From Lachancea mirantina (Eukaryota; Ascomycota; Saccharomycetes; Saccharomycetales; Saccharomycetaceae), in contig LT598463.1 in NCBI GenBank assembly GCA_900074745.1, forward strand, positions 131,926 to 195,925: 64,000 bases of DNA, written 5' to 3'. How positions within the stretch are numbered: the first letter of the stretch is position 1; every line of letters begins with the position of its first letter. A program made the position numbers and the translations under genes. Below, one piece after another: positions 8,842 through 17,949 of this stretch. Under the pieces are notes generated by a model, which saw nothing but the letters and a program-made list of their open reading frames with translations, did not search any database and was not told where the DNA came from.

Positions 8842-10557
8842 ATGTCTGATATTGATGAAGACTTGTTAGCTTTAGCAGGTGCCGGAAGCGAGGAAGACGA
8901 TGACGAGGGAAGCTTGATTAACACAACGAATAAGAGAACGAGAACAGATCAAGTAACGTCAAAGAAAAGAAGAATTGTTGACCAAGAGGAAGAAGAAGAT
9001 GAGGGCGAAGAGGACAGTTATAATCCAGCTGGCTTGACGTATGGTGACAGTGTGAAAGATGAACTAGAGGACGCTGAAGAAGAGATGTTAGAGGATGAAG
9101 ACGAAGAAGAGGAAAATCCGTTTCCATTAGAAGGCAGGTACAAGGATGAGCAAGATAGAGCGCACTTAGAGTCTCTACCAGAAATGGAGCGCGAGACACT
9201 GATATTTGAAAGATCTCAGATCCTACAGAAGTACCGGGAACGTAAAGTTCTGAAGGAACGTGCCAGAAACATCAGACAACAGCAGAGAAAAAGACAGTTG
9301 CAACAAGAGGGCCAAAAAACGAGATCCTCGACACGAGCGGCACGGGTTACGGGCCATTCAGATATCAAGGAGTCGAAACTCAGCGAACTGAAGCGGCAGA
9401 GGGCCAAGAAAAGTGGGAATTACGAGTTGAGTGACGAGGAAAGTGACAGGGACGACGATAGGGACGATTATCGGTACGACGGCGACGATTTGGAGGAGGA
9501 TGAAGATGACTACGATGCTGGGTACGGAAAGGACCGTTACGAAGAGTCAGATGACGAGGAACTAAGGTGGGCCGAACCTGAGAGTTTGGATCGCGACTCG
9601 GAACTCTCAGATTTCAACAAAATCAAAATTGGTCGTTCATTTGTTGCCAAATTCTGTTTTTACCCCGATTTTAACGATCTGATCAAAGGTTGTTACGGGA
9701 GAGTGAATGTTGGCGTGGACAAACATAGCGGTCAAACGCTGTACAGAATGGTGAAAATTGAGCGCGTCTTTTTACAAAAGCCCTACAACATGGGCAAATT
9801 CTTCACAAATCAATATTTCGGAGTAACGCAGGGCAAGGACCGGAAAGTGTTCCAGATGAACTTCTTTAGCGATGGCGCCATAACCCAGCCCGAGTTTGAG
9901 CGTTTCACGAAGGCTCTCGAAAAGTCTGACATGAACAAACCCTCAGTGTACACTTTGAAAAATAAGAGCAATGAAATTGGGTCGTTTGTCTCACAACCAA
10001 TGACCTCTAAGTTGACCGATGAAATCGTCAGAAATAGAATGGTGTTCAACAAGAAGCTTTCAGGTACCAACGCGGTGCTAGAAAAGACCATTTTGAAGGA
10101 AAAGTTGCAGTTTTCCCGTGAATCTGGCAATGAACGCGACGTGGCCAAATATTCCGCTCAACTAAGAAATCTAGAAAAACGCCTCAACAGCTATGAGAAA
10201 CATCACGAAAATGACCAAGCAGGCTCTAAAAGACTTGGAGCTCTTACTTCGAAAAACAGAAGAGCGAACATGGATCGTCTAAAAAACGTCGAGGCTGCCA
10301 AAAAAGAGGACTCGCCAATTGATGCCAAGACGGATCCCTTCAGCAGATTAAAGACTAGAACCAAGATTTATTATCAAGAAATCCAGAGGGAAGAGAACGA
10401 GAAGGCCAAAGAACTTGCGCGTCAAAAACAGTCCGACATGGATAATGATGCTGCAGCGGCTAAGGAAAAGACCAAGATAATGGCTAAATTCAGAAACCTG
10501 GGTGGATTAGAGGATATCATAGGTAGTATCGATATCAATCTGGAACTTGACATATAG
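8842..10557 (+). CDS. RTF1: Rtf1, Paf1 complex subunit
   Basis: Rtf1 is a subunit of the Paf1 transcription elongation complex. It stimulates H2B ubiquitination and binds Spt5. The 571-residue product (S. cerevisiae 558) has an N-terminal region very rich in Asp and Glu (about residues 15-110 and 190-245). The Plus3 domain begins at about residue 255 with [17 protein letters not shown] and runs to about 385. The C-terminus is a charged helical region. The start [13 protein letters not shown] is typical of the family. It follows GUS1 and RMD8 and precedes TAD1 on the same strand, matching YGL244W-YGL243W order. Confidence 0.95.
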   Translation: MSDIDEDLLALAGAGSEEDDDEGSLINTTNKRTRTDQVTSKKRRIVDQEEEEDEGEEDSYNPAGLTYGDSVKDELEDAEEEMLEDEDEEEENPFPLEGRYKDEQDRAHLESLPEMERETLIFERSQILQKYRERKVLKERARNIRQQQRKRQLQQEGQKTRSSTRAARVTGHSDIKESKLSELKRQRAKKSGNYELSDEESDRDDDRDDYRYDGDDLEEDEDDYDAGYGKDRYEESDDEELRWAEPESLDRDSELSDFNKIKIGRSFVAKFCFYPDFNDLIKGCYGRVNVGVDKHSGQTLYRMVKIERVFLQKPYNMGKFFTNQYFGVTQGKDRKVFQMNFFSDGAITQPEFERFTKALEKSDMNKPSVYTLKNKSNEIGSFVSQPMTSKLTDEIVRNRMVFNKKLSGTNAVLEKTILKEKLQFSRESGNERDVAKYSAQLRNLEKRLNSYEKHHENDQAGSKRLGALTSKNRRANMDRLKNVEAAKKEDSPIDAKTDPFSRLKTRTKIYYQEIQREENEKAKELARQKQSDMDNDAAAAKEKTKIMAKFRNLGGLEDIIGSIDINLELDI

Positions 10558-10687
10558 GATTTGAATGCGATAACTTAAAGTTTTTAACAATTTTTTTTGA
10601 CAATCTCGGCTAATCTTTATTAATATTTGAAGATGCGAGGGTTCTATGATATTATTAGTAACTTTAAACAGAGAAGCTTTTCAATAG

Positions 10688-11908
10688 ATGACCAAATCTG
10701 AACCCCAGCTCGCCGAGGACATCTTTCAAATTGCACAAGAAGCTTACGCACGTTTTCCCGCGAGTAGTAAACCGGGAATACGATCTAACGGCGTGAAGGA
10801 ATGGACGGTACTAGCAGCAGTTGTTGCAATAGATACTGACAACGATACTCTCCGATTAGTTTCTGCCGCGTCAGGAGTGAAAGCAACCCCCGATGAAGAT
10901 CTCAAACGTAGTCAGGGTCGAATTTTACACGATTGCCACGCGGAAATCTTGGCCCTGAGGGCCTTCAATGCCGTGGTCTTGAGACAAATAAAGTTTCTCG
11001 CGAATGGGTGCGATACACCAGAAGATATTGATCTCGTAGAGAAGATAGACGAATCCTTTCGTGTACGTTTGCGATGGAAATTTGCACTTTATATTTCTAA
11101 GTTGCCTTGTGGCGACGTTAGTATGAGTTTCGACGCAGGCGATGAAATGAAGTTTGAAGAGTCAGATCTGCTTCAATACATTAAGCCGACCAATAGATTC
11201 ATTTTACGAGGTCGATTCAACCACAGTAAGAGGGGGTTTGTGCGAACGAAACCTGGGCGTCAGGACTCAAGTCCCACATTTTCGAAATCTTGTACTGATA
11301 AATTATGTGTTAGACAAGTCTTATCAATGCTTAATAGCCTAACATGGAGTCTGCTAAAACAGCCGGTATTTTTGAGCTACGTTGTGGTTCCTGAGCCAAA
11401 AGATGGGTTTATTGATGAGGTGAACAAGAGCTTTCAGACACGATTAAACATGCCAGAAGTGACGACAAGCATGAAATTCATACCCTGCGCCGCGAATTTC
11501 CAAGACGATAAACTAGATGAACAGCAAGCACCAGCTGCGACTTGTTCAACAATGTTGAACGTTTTAAATGGTAAAGGTACTCTTCAAGAATCGATACTGA
11601 ATGGAATGAAAAATGGCTTTTACGTCAAAAAGCCTAAACCTCTCAGAAATAACTGCGAATCGTGCGTAAGCCGATCGGCGCAGTGGGAGCTGTTTCGAGA
11701 AATCAACCGCGACAATAGCCATCTATCTTACCTTGAATTCAAATCGAGACAATTGGGACGGAATGCACTTAAAGTCAAAGTGCAACTGGCATTGTCGCCC
11801 GATGGATGGATAGCTACCAGGGAAGATGACTGCCATGCCGCTAAAAGTAGGGACCTCTTACGAGGCCAAAGTGCTATTGGCACTGCCTCCCGATGGCTGA
11901 ATAACTGA
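10688..11908 (+). CDS. TAD1: tRNA-specific adenosine deaminase (A37 of tRNA-Ala)
   Basis: Tad1 deaminates adenosine 37, next to the anticodon of tRNA-Ala, to inosine and belongs to the ADAR/ADAT1 family. The zinc-binding catalytic residues are visible: His84 and the proton shuttle Glu86 in the HAE motif, Cys141 in PCG, and Cys202 in the SCTDK motif that follows a conserved RTKPGRQDS segment. The 406-residue length matches S. cerevisiae Tad1 (400). All key residues are present and the protein should be active. It follows RTF1 by 130 bases on the same strand, as in yeast. Confidence 0.95.
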   Translation: MTKSEPQLAEDIFQIAQEAYARFPASSKPGIRSNGVKEWTVLAAVVAIDTDNDTLRLVSAASGVKATPDEDLKRSQGRILHDCHAEILALRAFNAVVLRQIKFLANGCDTPEDIDLVEKIDESFRVRLRWKFALYISKLPCGDVSMSFDAGDEMKFEESDLLQYIKPTNRFILRGRFNHSKRGFVRTKPGRQDSSPTFSKSCTDKLCVRQVLSMLNSLTWSLLKQPVFLSYVVVPEPKDGFIDEVNKSFQTRLNMPEVTTSMKFIPCAANFQDDKLDEQQAPAATCSTMLNVLNGKGTLQESILNGMKNGFYVKKPKPLRNNCESCVSRSAQWELFREINRDNSHLSYLEFKSRQLGRNALKVKVQLALSPDGWIATREDDCHAAKSRDLLRGQSAIGTASRWLNN

Positions 11909-11998
11909 GATGACTGCCGTAATTCGAAAATGTATGACTAAAAAATATCAAAGATCTATTTGTGACACATGTATGCAAATATAAAGTTCAGAAGAGTC

Positions 11999-12514
11999 CT
12001 AAGGGTCCTCAGGACCATCGTCTATCTCCTCGACTTCTTGTTGTTCGAGAACGCCACCGTTATCCGCAGCAATCTCAGCGCCTTGCAACAAATCAATCAA
12101 GTCGTCCAATTCGTCTCCATGAATCAAATCTAGCGGCTTCTGTCCAGCTTTGTTCTTAATTCTAGGATCTGCACCAACTTCCAGTAAATTTTGCGCAATG
12201 AACGTACCGTGTTCTGGCTCTCCTAAGGCGTATCTTACGGTAACGTGAAGCGGAGTGTCACCATCTACCGAGTTTCGTGGATCAATTTCAATCTCACCAT
12301 TCTGGTCTAGAATTTTGTCCAGAATTTCCCAAGAACCATATTGGCAGCAAATATGTAATGCAGTGTTATCCATTGGGTCTTTACTATCATTTATCAATTC
12401 GGCGATTTTCGTCTCATCATTTCCTAAGCTATCAATAACGCTTTGTAAAAGGTCCGTATTGTTACGGCGAGAAGCCTCAAGCAATTGTTCCGCTAGCGAT
12501 GCTCCTTGATCCAT
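11999..12514 (-). CDS. Ankyrin-repeat protein (YGL242C homologue)
   Basis: The 171-residue product begins at the ATG at 12514. The frame is open upstream for another 20 codons but only from a non-ATG codon. Ankyrin-type repeats run from about residue 15 to 140, with recognisable TALHICCQYG and TPLHVTVRYA helix-turn segments. The C-terminus is an acidic tail rich in Glu and Asp. It matches S. cerevisiae YGL242C (181 residues) by length, repeats and position between TAD1 and KAP114. That protein is small and of unknown function. The domain suggests a protein-binding adaptor, which is inference. Confidence 0.88.
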   Translation of the reverse strand: MDQGASLAEQLLEASRRNNTDLLQSVIDSLGNDETKIAELINDSKDPMDNTALHICCQYGSWEILDKILDQNGEIEIDPRNSVDGDTPLHVTVRYALGEPEHGTFIAQNLLEVGADPRIKNKAGQKPLDLIHGDELDDLIDLLQGAEIAADNGGVLEQQEVEEIDDGPEDP

Positions 12515-12675
12515 ATATGCGATACCTGAAGGGGCACTGAGGGAGTCTTGACAAAGTCTTTTGAGGATCAACACCAGCTATACAAGGTTGAATTCCCCTT
12601 TATTGAAAAATTTCCAAGATCATCATATTTAACCTTGTAAAGACGATACTACCTACCCATAAGAAGAAGACAGAC

Positions 12676-15600
12676 ATGCCTGACCTTGTCCAGGTCATTA
12701 CCGGAGCACAGTCCTCCGAGAAGGATGAAAGAAAAAATGCTGAAACTGAGCTTTTCAGAGCGTGTAATCAAGACGCTGGTAAAACTTTGGCATCATTGGT
12801 TAACATAGCCAGCCAGCCTGACCAATTGTTGCCCGTCAGACAATTTGCGCTTCTTTCGTTGAGAAAATTCATTACAATGTACTGGAGTGCTGGATTTGAA
12901 AGCTATGTGGGCCCTCCTGGTGTTAATGAGGAGTACAAGACGATGATAAGACAAACTCTTCTACGCCTGTGTCTTGACGACAATCAAGAAAACAAAATAA
13001 TACAGGGAAGTTCGTACTGTGTGGTTCAAATTGCCGCAGTAGAGTTTCCTGATGAATGGCCAGAATTGCTGGATAGCGTATATGGTGCCATAATGAACAG
13101 TCGATCGGTCAGTGCGGTGTGTGTGCTCATCGAAATTTTTGACGATGTTGTGTCGGAAGAGATATTCTTCCAGACTGATGTCGGGTTTCGCACCATTGAG
13201 ATTGCACTTACAATATTGAAAAATCCAGATACATCAGTAGAGGCCAAATGCGCCGCCGCAAGGTTGTATCGCACTTGTCTGTCGCAATTGCAATCTCCGA
13301 TGGTAAACACGCAGCCCCATATCAAGGAAACTGTCGTAAGGCATGTCAATGAGGCATTTAACATATTATTTGGCCTTTTGCAGGAGTTGACCCCTGCGAT
13401 CGAGAATGCGGTACCGAAAATTCTTGAGCTCCAGGTGCATATCTATGATATTTTATGCTTTTTGAAAGAAAATTTGTTCAAAAAGGTCCTTTCAGGTGAG
13501 CAAGCGAGAAACGCGCTGTCCTTAACGTTAAAAGCGCTGCAATTGACTAGTTCTTTACATTACAACGGCAAATTCACAGCAGAGGAAGAGCAAGAAATTA
13601 ATCTTAGCGAACTTGGTATCAAGCAGGTTTCGCTTCTATCTGCTCTTCAGGAAATCCCTCTTACTCAAGAAGAGATGGAACTCGTTATTAGGTGTTTTGT
13701 TCTCGGCAGTTTCATCAATGATGACGTTTCCGATTTGTACATGAGGGACGTTAATGCATTTGTAACCAAGGAAACTGGACTCGCGGCTTCATTTTATGTT
13801 CGTGACGAAATAGAAGACTACCTTTTGAATCTGGTATCATCAAACTACAATCTCGCTCTTCGTTTGAGTCTGCAATACTTTTTACAAGATGACTTTAAAG
13901 AAGGTAAACTCAAGGAAGCTCTGCTTTTCATAATTGAGTCACTTGCAAAAAACGATGAAGAAACGGAACCCTTCGAAGAGAGTAATATTATTCCAGTTCT
14001 TCAAAGTGTTCAAAATCTGATCTCAGACGATCAACTGCATGAAATACTCAAATTGAGATCTGTTTTGCTGATGCCCCAAATGCTCGAAAAGTTTATGGAT
14101 TCCCTTCCAAATGTCAAGGAATATATCAGGGAGGTACTTACCGAGTCACTAGAAGTGGCTCTGAATTCTCCAAGCAATTTAATCAGGGCTTCTGCTCTAC
14201 TGTCCTTCACGTATTATTCGTCCTTCAGCGAACTTCCAACGGTCATGGGACAATCAAAGTTCTTTGCCTCACAAAACGTGGTTGCGACGTTAATCGGCCT
14301 ACTCGAAGATGAATCCGAAGAGGATACTCTCGGGTTTTTGCTTGAGACCCTTCATTGTGCGCTAGTTTGGGACGAAACAATTGAAAGAGACTACGTTTTT
14401 GAAGACCAGGCACTACATCTTGTGTTAAAACTCTCTGCCAGAGATCCAGCTAATATTCAAGTTGTTCTTGAAGCACAGGACTGTTTGAACAAGATATTGA
14501 GTGATGTCCCGTCCACATTTTACGTTAGATGTGCCAATACGTGCATCCCACTTTTTGTAGACACGTTGAAGAAAAGCATTGAAAATGATTGTGTTTATTC
14601 ACCCATTGTGTCCTTATCTTTGGAGCTTCTGGCGGTTTTCATGAGAAAAAAACCCTCCGAGGGGTATCTTCCACCTCAGTTGACCGAATTCGTTTTCCAA
14701 CCTTTGGCAAACATGCTCATTGGATCTTCTGATGATGAGCTACTACCTGTAACGACTGATGCTCTTGCATTTTTGATCAATAACTCTGAGAAACAGGTCA
14801 TTGCACCATATTTGCCCACGGCGCTGTCAATTTTACAAAAACTCTTGTCGGTAGACACTAGCGACTCTGCATCGATGAATGTGGGTCCATTGATCATTTC
14901 CATATTTGAAAGCTATTCCGATGAGCTCATAAACGTTTTCCCACAAATCCTAGATGCAGCGACAAGGAAACTGATCGAAGTTCAAAACATCGCCACTGCT
15001 GAAAATTTGATCTACGTCTTCTGCTATCTGGCGTCTATTAACGTGAAGCAAATGATTGATTTTCTATGCACTCTGCAAATTGATAATTCACAGAATGCTC
15101 TAGAGCCCGTGCTTTCAAAGTGGTTCGAATCCTTCGAAGTGACGAGAGGAGCGAGGCGCATCAAGGAGAATATCCTTGCTCTTTCCAAGATTTTTTTTCT
15201 CAACGACTCAAGGGTTGCCAACACCTTGGTTCGCGGAGAGCTGATTCCATATTCTGGTGACACTATTTTAACGAGATCGATGGCAAAGAAGATGCCTCTG
15301 CAATATACCAAAGTTTCCGCATATGAGAGGATCGTAAAGCTATTTGTCACAGAGTTAGGCTTTCAAAATGCTCAACCTACGGTGGATAAATTCATTCCTG
15401 CCGGCATGAAAGCTGAACCAAAGAGCGACGAGGGCGATGAATGGGAAGACGTTGACGACGTGTTAGAGTACAATAAGCTTCAAGAATTCATTGATGACGA
15501 TGGTCCAGATGATGATTTTGAAGAAGACGAGGAGCTCTTTTTCACCAAAGAGCTACAACAAAGCGTTCCCGAGCTTCTCGTTCAGTTTTTTAGAGAGGTC

Positions 15601-15687
15601 GCGGCCAAAAACGTCTCTCATTTCAGCGAAATATATCAGCGTCTCAGTGATAATGACAAGAAAACACTTTCCGAGAGCTTGGTATAA
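12676..15687 (+). CDS. KAP114: Karyopherin Kap114 (importin-beta family)
   Basis: This 1003-residue importin matches S. cerevisiae Kap114 (1004). Kap114 carries TBP, histones H2A/H2B and Nap1 into the nucleus. The N-terminal importin-beta domain, which binds Ran-GTP, covers about residues 20-90 and includes QLLPVRQFALLSLRKFI. The rest is HEAT-repeat solenoid. A strongly acidic stretch at about 915-955, rich in Asp and Glu, corresponds to the acidic loop that contacts basic cargo. The gene is in the YGL241W position, followed here by BNA6, an interleaved chromosome VI-type gene. Confidence 0.95.
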   Translation: MPDLVQVITGAQSSEKDERKNAETELFRACNQDAGKTLASLVNIASQPDQLLPVRQFALLSLRKFITMYWSAGFESYVGPPGVNEEYKTMIRQTLLRLCLDDNQENKIIQGSSYCVVQIAAVEFPDEWPELLDSVYGAIMNSRSVSAVCVLIEIFDDVVSEEIFFQTDVGFRTIEIALTILKNPDTSVEAKCAAARLYRTCLSQLQSPMVNTQPHIKETVVRHVNEAFNILFGLLQELTPAIENAVPKILELQVHIYDILCFLKENLFKKVLSGEQARNALSLTLKALQLTSSLHYNGKFTAEEEQEINLSELGIKQVSLLSALQEIPLTQEEMELVIRCFVLGSFINDDVSDLYMRDVNAFVTKETGLAASFYVRDEIEDYLLNLVSSNYNLALRLSLQYFLQDDFKEGKLKEALLFIIESLAKNDEETEPFEESNIIPVLQSVQNLISDDQLHEILKLRSVLLMPQMLEKFMDSLPNVKEYIREVLTESLEVALNSPSNLIRASALLSFTYYSSFSELPTVMGQSKFFASQNVVATLIGLLEDESEEDTLGFLLETLHCALVWDETIERDYVFEDQALHLVLKLSARDPANIQVVLEAQDCLNKILSDVPSTFYVRCANTCIPLFVDTLKKSIENDCVYSPIVSLSLELLAVFMRKKPSEGYLPPQLTEFVFQPLANMLIGSSDDELLPVTTDALAFLINNSEKQVIAPYLPTALSILQKLLSVDTSDSASMNVGPLIISIFESYSDELINVFPQILDAATRKLIEVQNIATAENLIYVFCYLASINVKQMIDFLCTLQIDNSQNALEPVLSKWFESFEVTRGARRIKENILALSKIFFLNDSRVANTLVRGELIPYSGDTILTRSMAKKMPLQYTKVSAYERIVKLFVTELGFQNAQPTVDKFIPAGMKAEPKSDEGDEWEDVDDVLEYNKLQEFIDDDGPDDDFEEDEELFFTKELQQSVPELLVQFFREVAAKNVSHFSEIYQRLSDNDKKTLSESLV

Positions 15688-15974
15688 ATTGTTCAGGCGT
15701 TCGAGTTTTTTTATGGCTCTGGCGTGTATACATAGGCATGTGTTTCTCTGAAGCTTGTTTTACGTCGAGTAACGACTATAAGAACCGGAGAAGCACCTTA
15801 ATTCCAATGACCATGTGAATGAATGATAGATGGCGCTGTTTCGTCAAGTAAAACGGCAGAGATTCTCAATATAAATGAGTATAGACCTTTCAAATATTAA
15901 GCTGGCGTCCAATTTAAACGACAAATTTTGAACTCTCTCCGAATAAAGTCTTAAGAAATTGTCAAAGTGAATCA

Positions 15975-16883
15975 ATGAAAACAGACTCAAAACTGCCTAA
16001 CTTCTCCCATCTTCTGCCCGCGAATGGATCTTGGAGACAAGATGTGACAGCGTGGCTTCAAGAAGATGTTCCTGCCTTCGATTTTGGTGGGTTTGTCGTT
16101 GGTTCAGATCGTAAAACGGGTCACCTTTTCTGCAAGCAGCGTGGCATATTGAGTGGGGTCCCTTTTGCGCAAGAGGTTTTTGACCAATGTGAGCTGCAAG
16201 TTGAATGGTTTTTCCAAGAGGGCCAGCTTTTAGACCCTAGCCAGGCCAACGGGAAGCTTCTCGTTGCGAGAGTCGTTGGAGGGGCCAGAAATGTTCTGCT
16301 AGCCGAGAGAACAGCCTTGAATTTGCTGAGCAGATGTTCAGGCATTGCCACTGCTTCCCATGATATTATTACGAGTGCAAGAGAGGCGGGATACACGGGT
16401 TTAATTGCCGGAACACGGAAAACTACACCTGGGTTGCGTAGATTGGAAAAATACTCCATGTTGGTCGGTGGCTGCGACATGCACAGATACGACTTGTCAT
16501 CCATGGTCATGCTGAAAGACAACCATATTTGGTCGACCGGGTCCATTACAGGAGCCGTCAAAGACGCAAGATCTGTGTGTGGGTTTTCGGTCAAGATCGA
16601 AGTCGAATGTCAATCCGAAGAAGAGGCAGACGAAGCTATCGCCGCAGGGGCTGATGTTATAATGCTGGACAATTTTTTTGGTCCACAGCTCAAGAGCGCT
16701 GCTTTGAGTTTGAAACAAAAATGGGCCGGCAAGAAACAGTTCTTGTTAGAGTGCAGCGGTGGACTCAGAATCTCGAATTTAGCGGATTACCTTTGCGATT
16801 CCATTGACATATACAGTACCAGCAGTATACATCAAGGAGTATCTGCAATCGACTTCTCACTAAAGCTCCAGCGCCATGAGTGA
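15975..16883 (+). CDS. BNA6: Quinolinate phosphoribosyltransferase
   Basis: Bna6 converts quinolinate and PRPP to nicotinate mononucleotide, the last step of de novo NAD synthesis from tryptophan. The 302-residue product (yeast 295) shows the type II phosphoribosyltransferase signature [10 protein letters not shown] at 146-155, the following LEKY, and MLKDNH at 179-184, all lining the PRPP and quinolinate site. A later [13 protein letters not shown] and the glycine-rich [11 protein letters not shown] complete the barrel. The ATG at 15975 starts the family N-terminus. In S. cerevisiae it is YFR047C, so here it interrupts the KAP114-DOC1 pair as expected in an unduplicated genome. Confidence 0.95.
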   Translation: MKTDSKLPNFSHLLPANGSWRQDVTAWLQEDVPAFDFGGFVVGSDRKTGHLFCKQRGILSGVPFAQEVFDQCELQVEWFFQEGQLLDPSQANGKLLVARVVGGARNVLLAERTALNLLSRCSGIATASHDIITSAREAGYTGLIAGTRKTTPGLRRLEKYSMLVGGCDMHRYDLSSMVMLKDNHIWSTGSITGAVKDARSVCGFSVKIEVECQSEEEADEAIAAGADVIMLDNFFGPQLKSAALSLKQKWAGKKQFLLECSGGLRISNLADYLCDSIDIYSTSSIHQGVSAIDFSLKLQRHE

Positions 16884-16902
16884 GCTGTCAGCTTGAGCCA
16901 GA

Positions 16903-16916
16903 ATATCACGTGATAT
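16903..16916. promoter_or_regulatory. 14-base palindrome ATATCACGTGATAT
   Basis: A perfect 14-base palindrome centred on CACGTG starts 20 bases after the BNA6 stop and ends 118 bases before the DOC1 ATG. It is a strong candidate Cbf1/bHLH site in the DOC1 promoter. Its identity as a binding site is inferred from the motif only. Confidence 0.5.
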
Positions 16917-17034
16917 AATTTACTAAGCGCGAGAATGATCAAATAGATCGACCCCGGCCCATCTCACAAATACTAAAACAATATAATGACACCAATCAGA
17001 TAGGTTTTAGAGGTTGAACACGATTCGATTCCCC

Positions 17035-17787
17035 ATGTATAAACATTCGAACATCTCGCGCCGTATAGACACGCTGTTTCCGTTACTAGACGTCAAGGCG
17101 CTGGCCGCTATCAAACCCTATGCGAAAACCTTGGAAATAGCCGAAACGAAATCAGATATTCTACAGTACGAGACCTGTATCGAGTATCTGTCGGAAACGG
17201 GAGAGAACCACGAAGAAATGAACGAGACCGTTGTCGCTACCAGGTTCCGGAGGGGACTCGAAAAATTGCGTCAGCGGGGTTTGGTCGATGCCACGGGAAT
17301 GGGACATTTTAAGGCCTCGTCTACAAAAGAGGGATATCCGATCGTAAGCGTAATGGACGGCGACCCGAACACATATTGGCAAAGTGACGGGTCTCAGCCG
17401 CATACAATTGACGTTTATTTTAGCAAAAGGGTTGAAATAGCTTGCATCGCACTCTTCTTTTCGCTTTTCCTCGATGAGTCGTACTCACCGCAGATTTTCG
17501 AGATTTACGCAGGACATGGACCCTCAGACGCCACACACTACAAAACTTTGCATATCGGAGAAATAAATCAATGGATTGCGCTTTCTTTCGAGGACAGTCG
17601 ACCTGATGATCGTCTTTTGATGTGTCAATTCATAAGGTTTGTCATACCGACAAACCACGAGAACGGGAAAGACACGCATCTCCGCGGACTCAAACTTTTT
17701 GCCGCATCTGCTGGTGATCCATTGCAAGCGTTAGACATACGAAGACCAGATCTTACCATCTCTCTCAATGAAACGGTGCTTCGATGA
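17035..17787 (+). CDS. DOC1: APC/C subunit Doc1/Apc10
   Basis: Doc1 is the processivity and D-box co-receptor subunit of the anaphase-promoting complex. The 250-residue product from the ATG at 17035 is somewhat shorter than the S. cerevisiae protein (283). The DOC domain (about 85-220) is clear, with MDGDPNTYWQSDG and QPHTIDVYF followed by the jelly-roll strands. The protein ends in Leu-Arg, where Doc1 proteins are known to end in an Ile-Arg tail that docks on a TPR subunit, so this may be a conservative variant. The frame is open a few codons upstream but without ATG. Neighbour CSE1 follows as in yeast. Confidence 0.9.
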   Translation: MYKHSNISRRIDTLFPLLDVKALAAIKPYAKTLEIAETKSDILQYETCIEYLSETGENHEEMNETVVATRFRRGLEKLRQRGLVDATGMGHFKASSTKEGYPIVSVMDGDPNTYWQSDGSQPHTIDVYFSKRVEIACIALFFSLFLDESYSPQIFEIYAGHGPSDATHYKTLHIGEINQWIALSFEDSRPDDRLLMCQFIRFVIPTNHENGKDTHLRGLKLFAASAGDPLQALDIRRPDLTISLNETVLR

Positions 17788-17949
17788 GCGCTGGTGATAG
17801 TGAACTCAATCAGATGACTTGTTTCGTATCACACGATGGTAGATCTTCACGAAGTTTTAAGGTTAACCAAAATTTTTGCAGGTTTGATCAAGTGTGGTGA
17901 AGTGAGTAAATGAACCAGATAGATTGAATCGAAGCGGTGAATTGAATCC

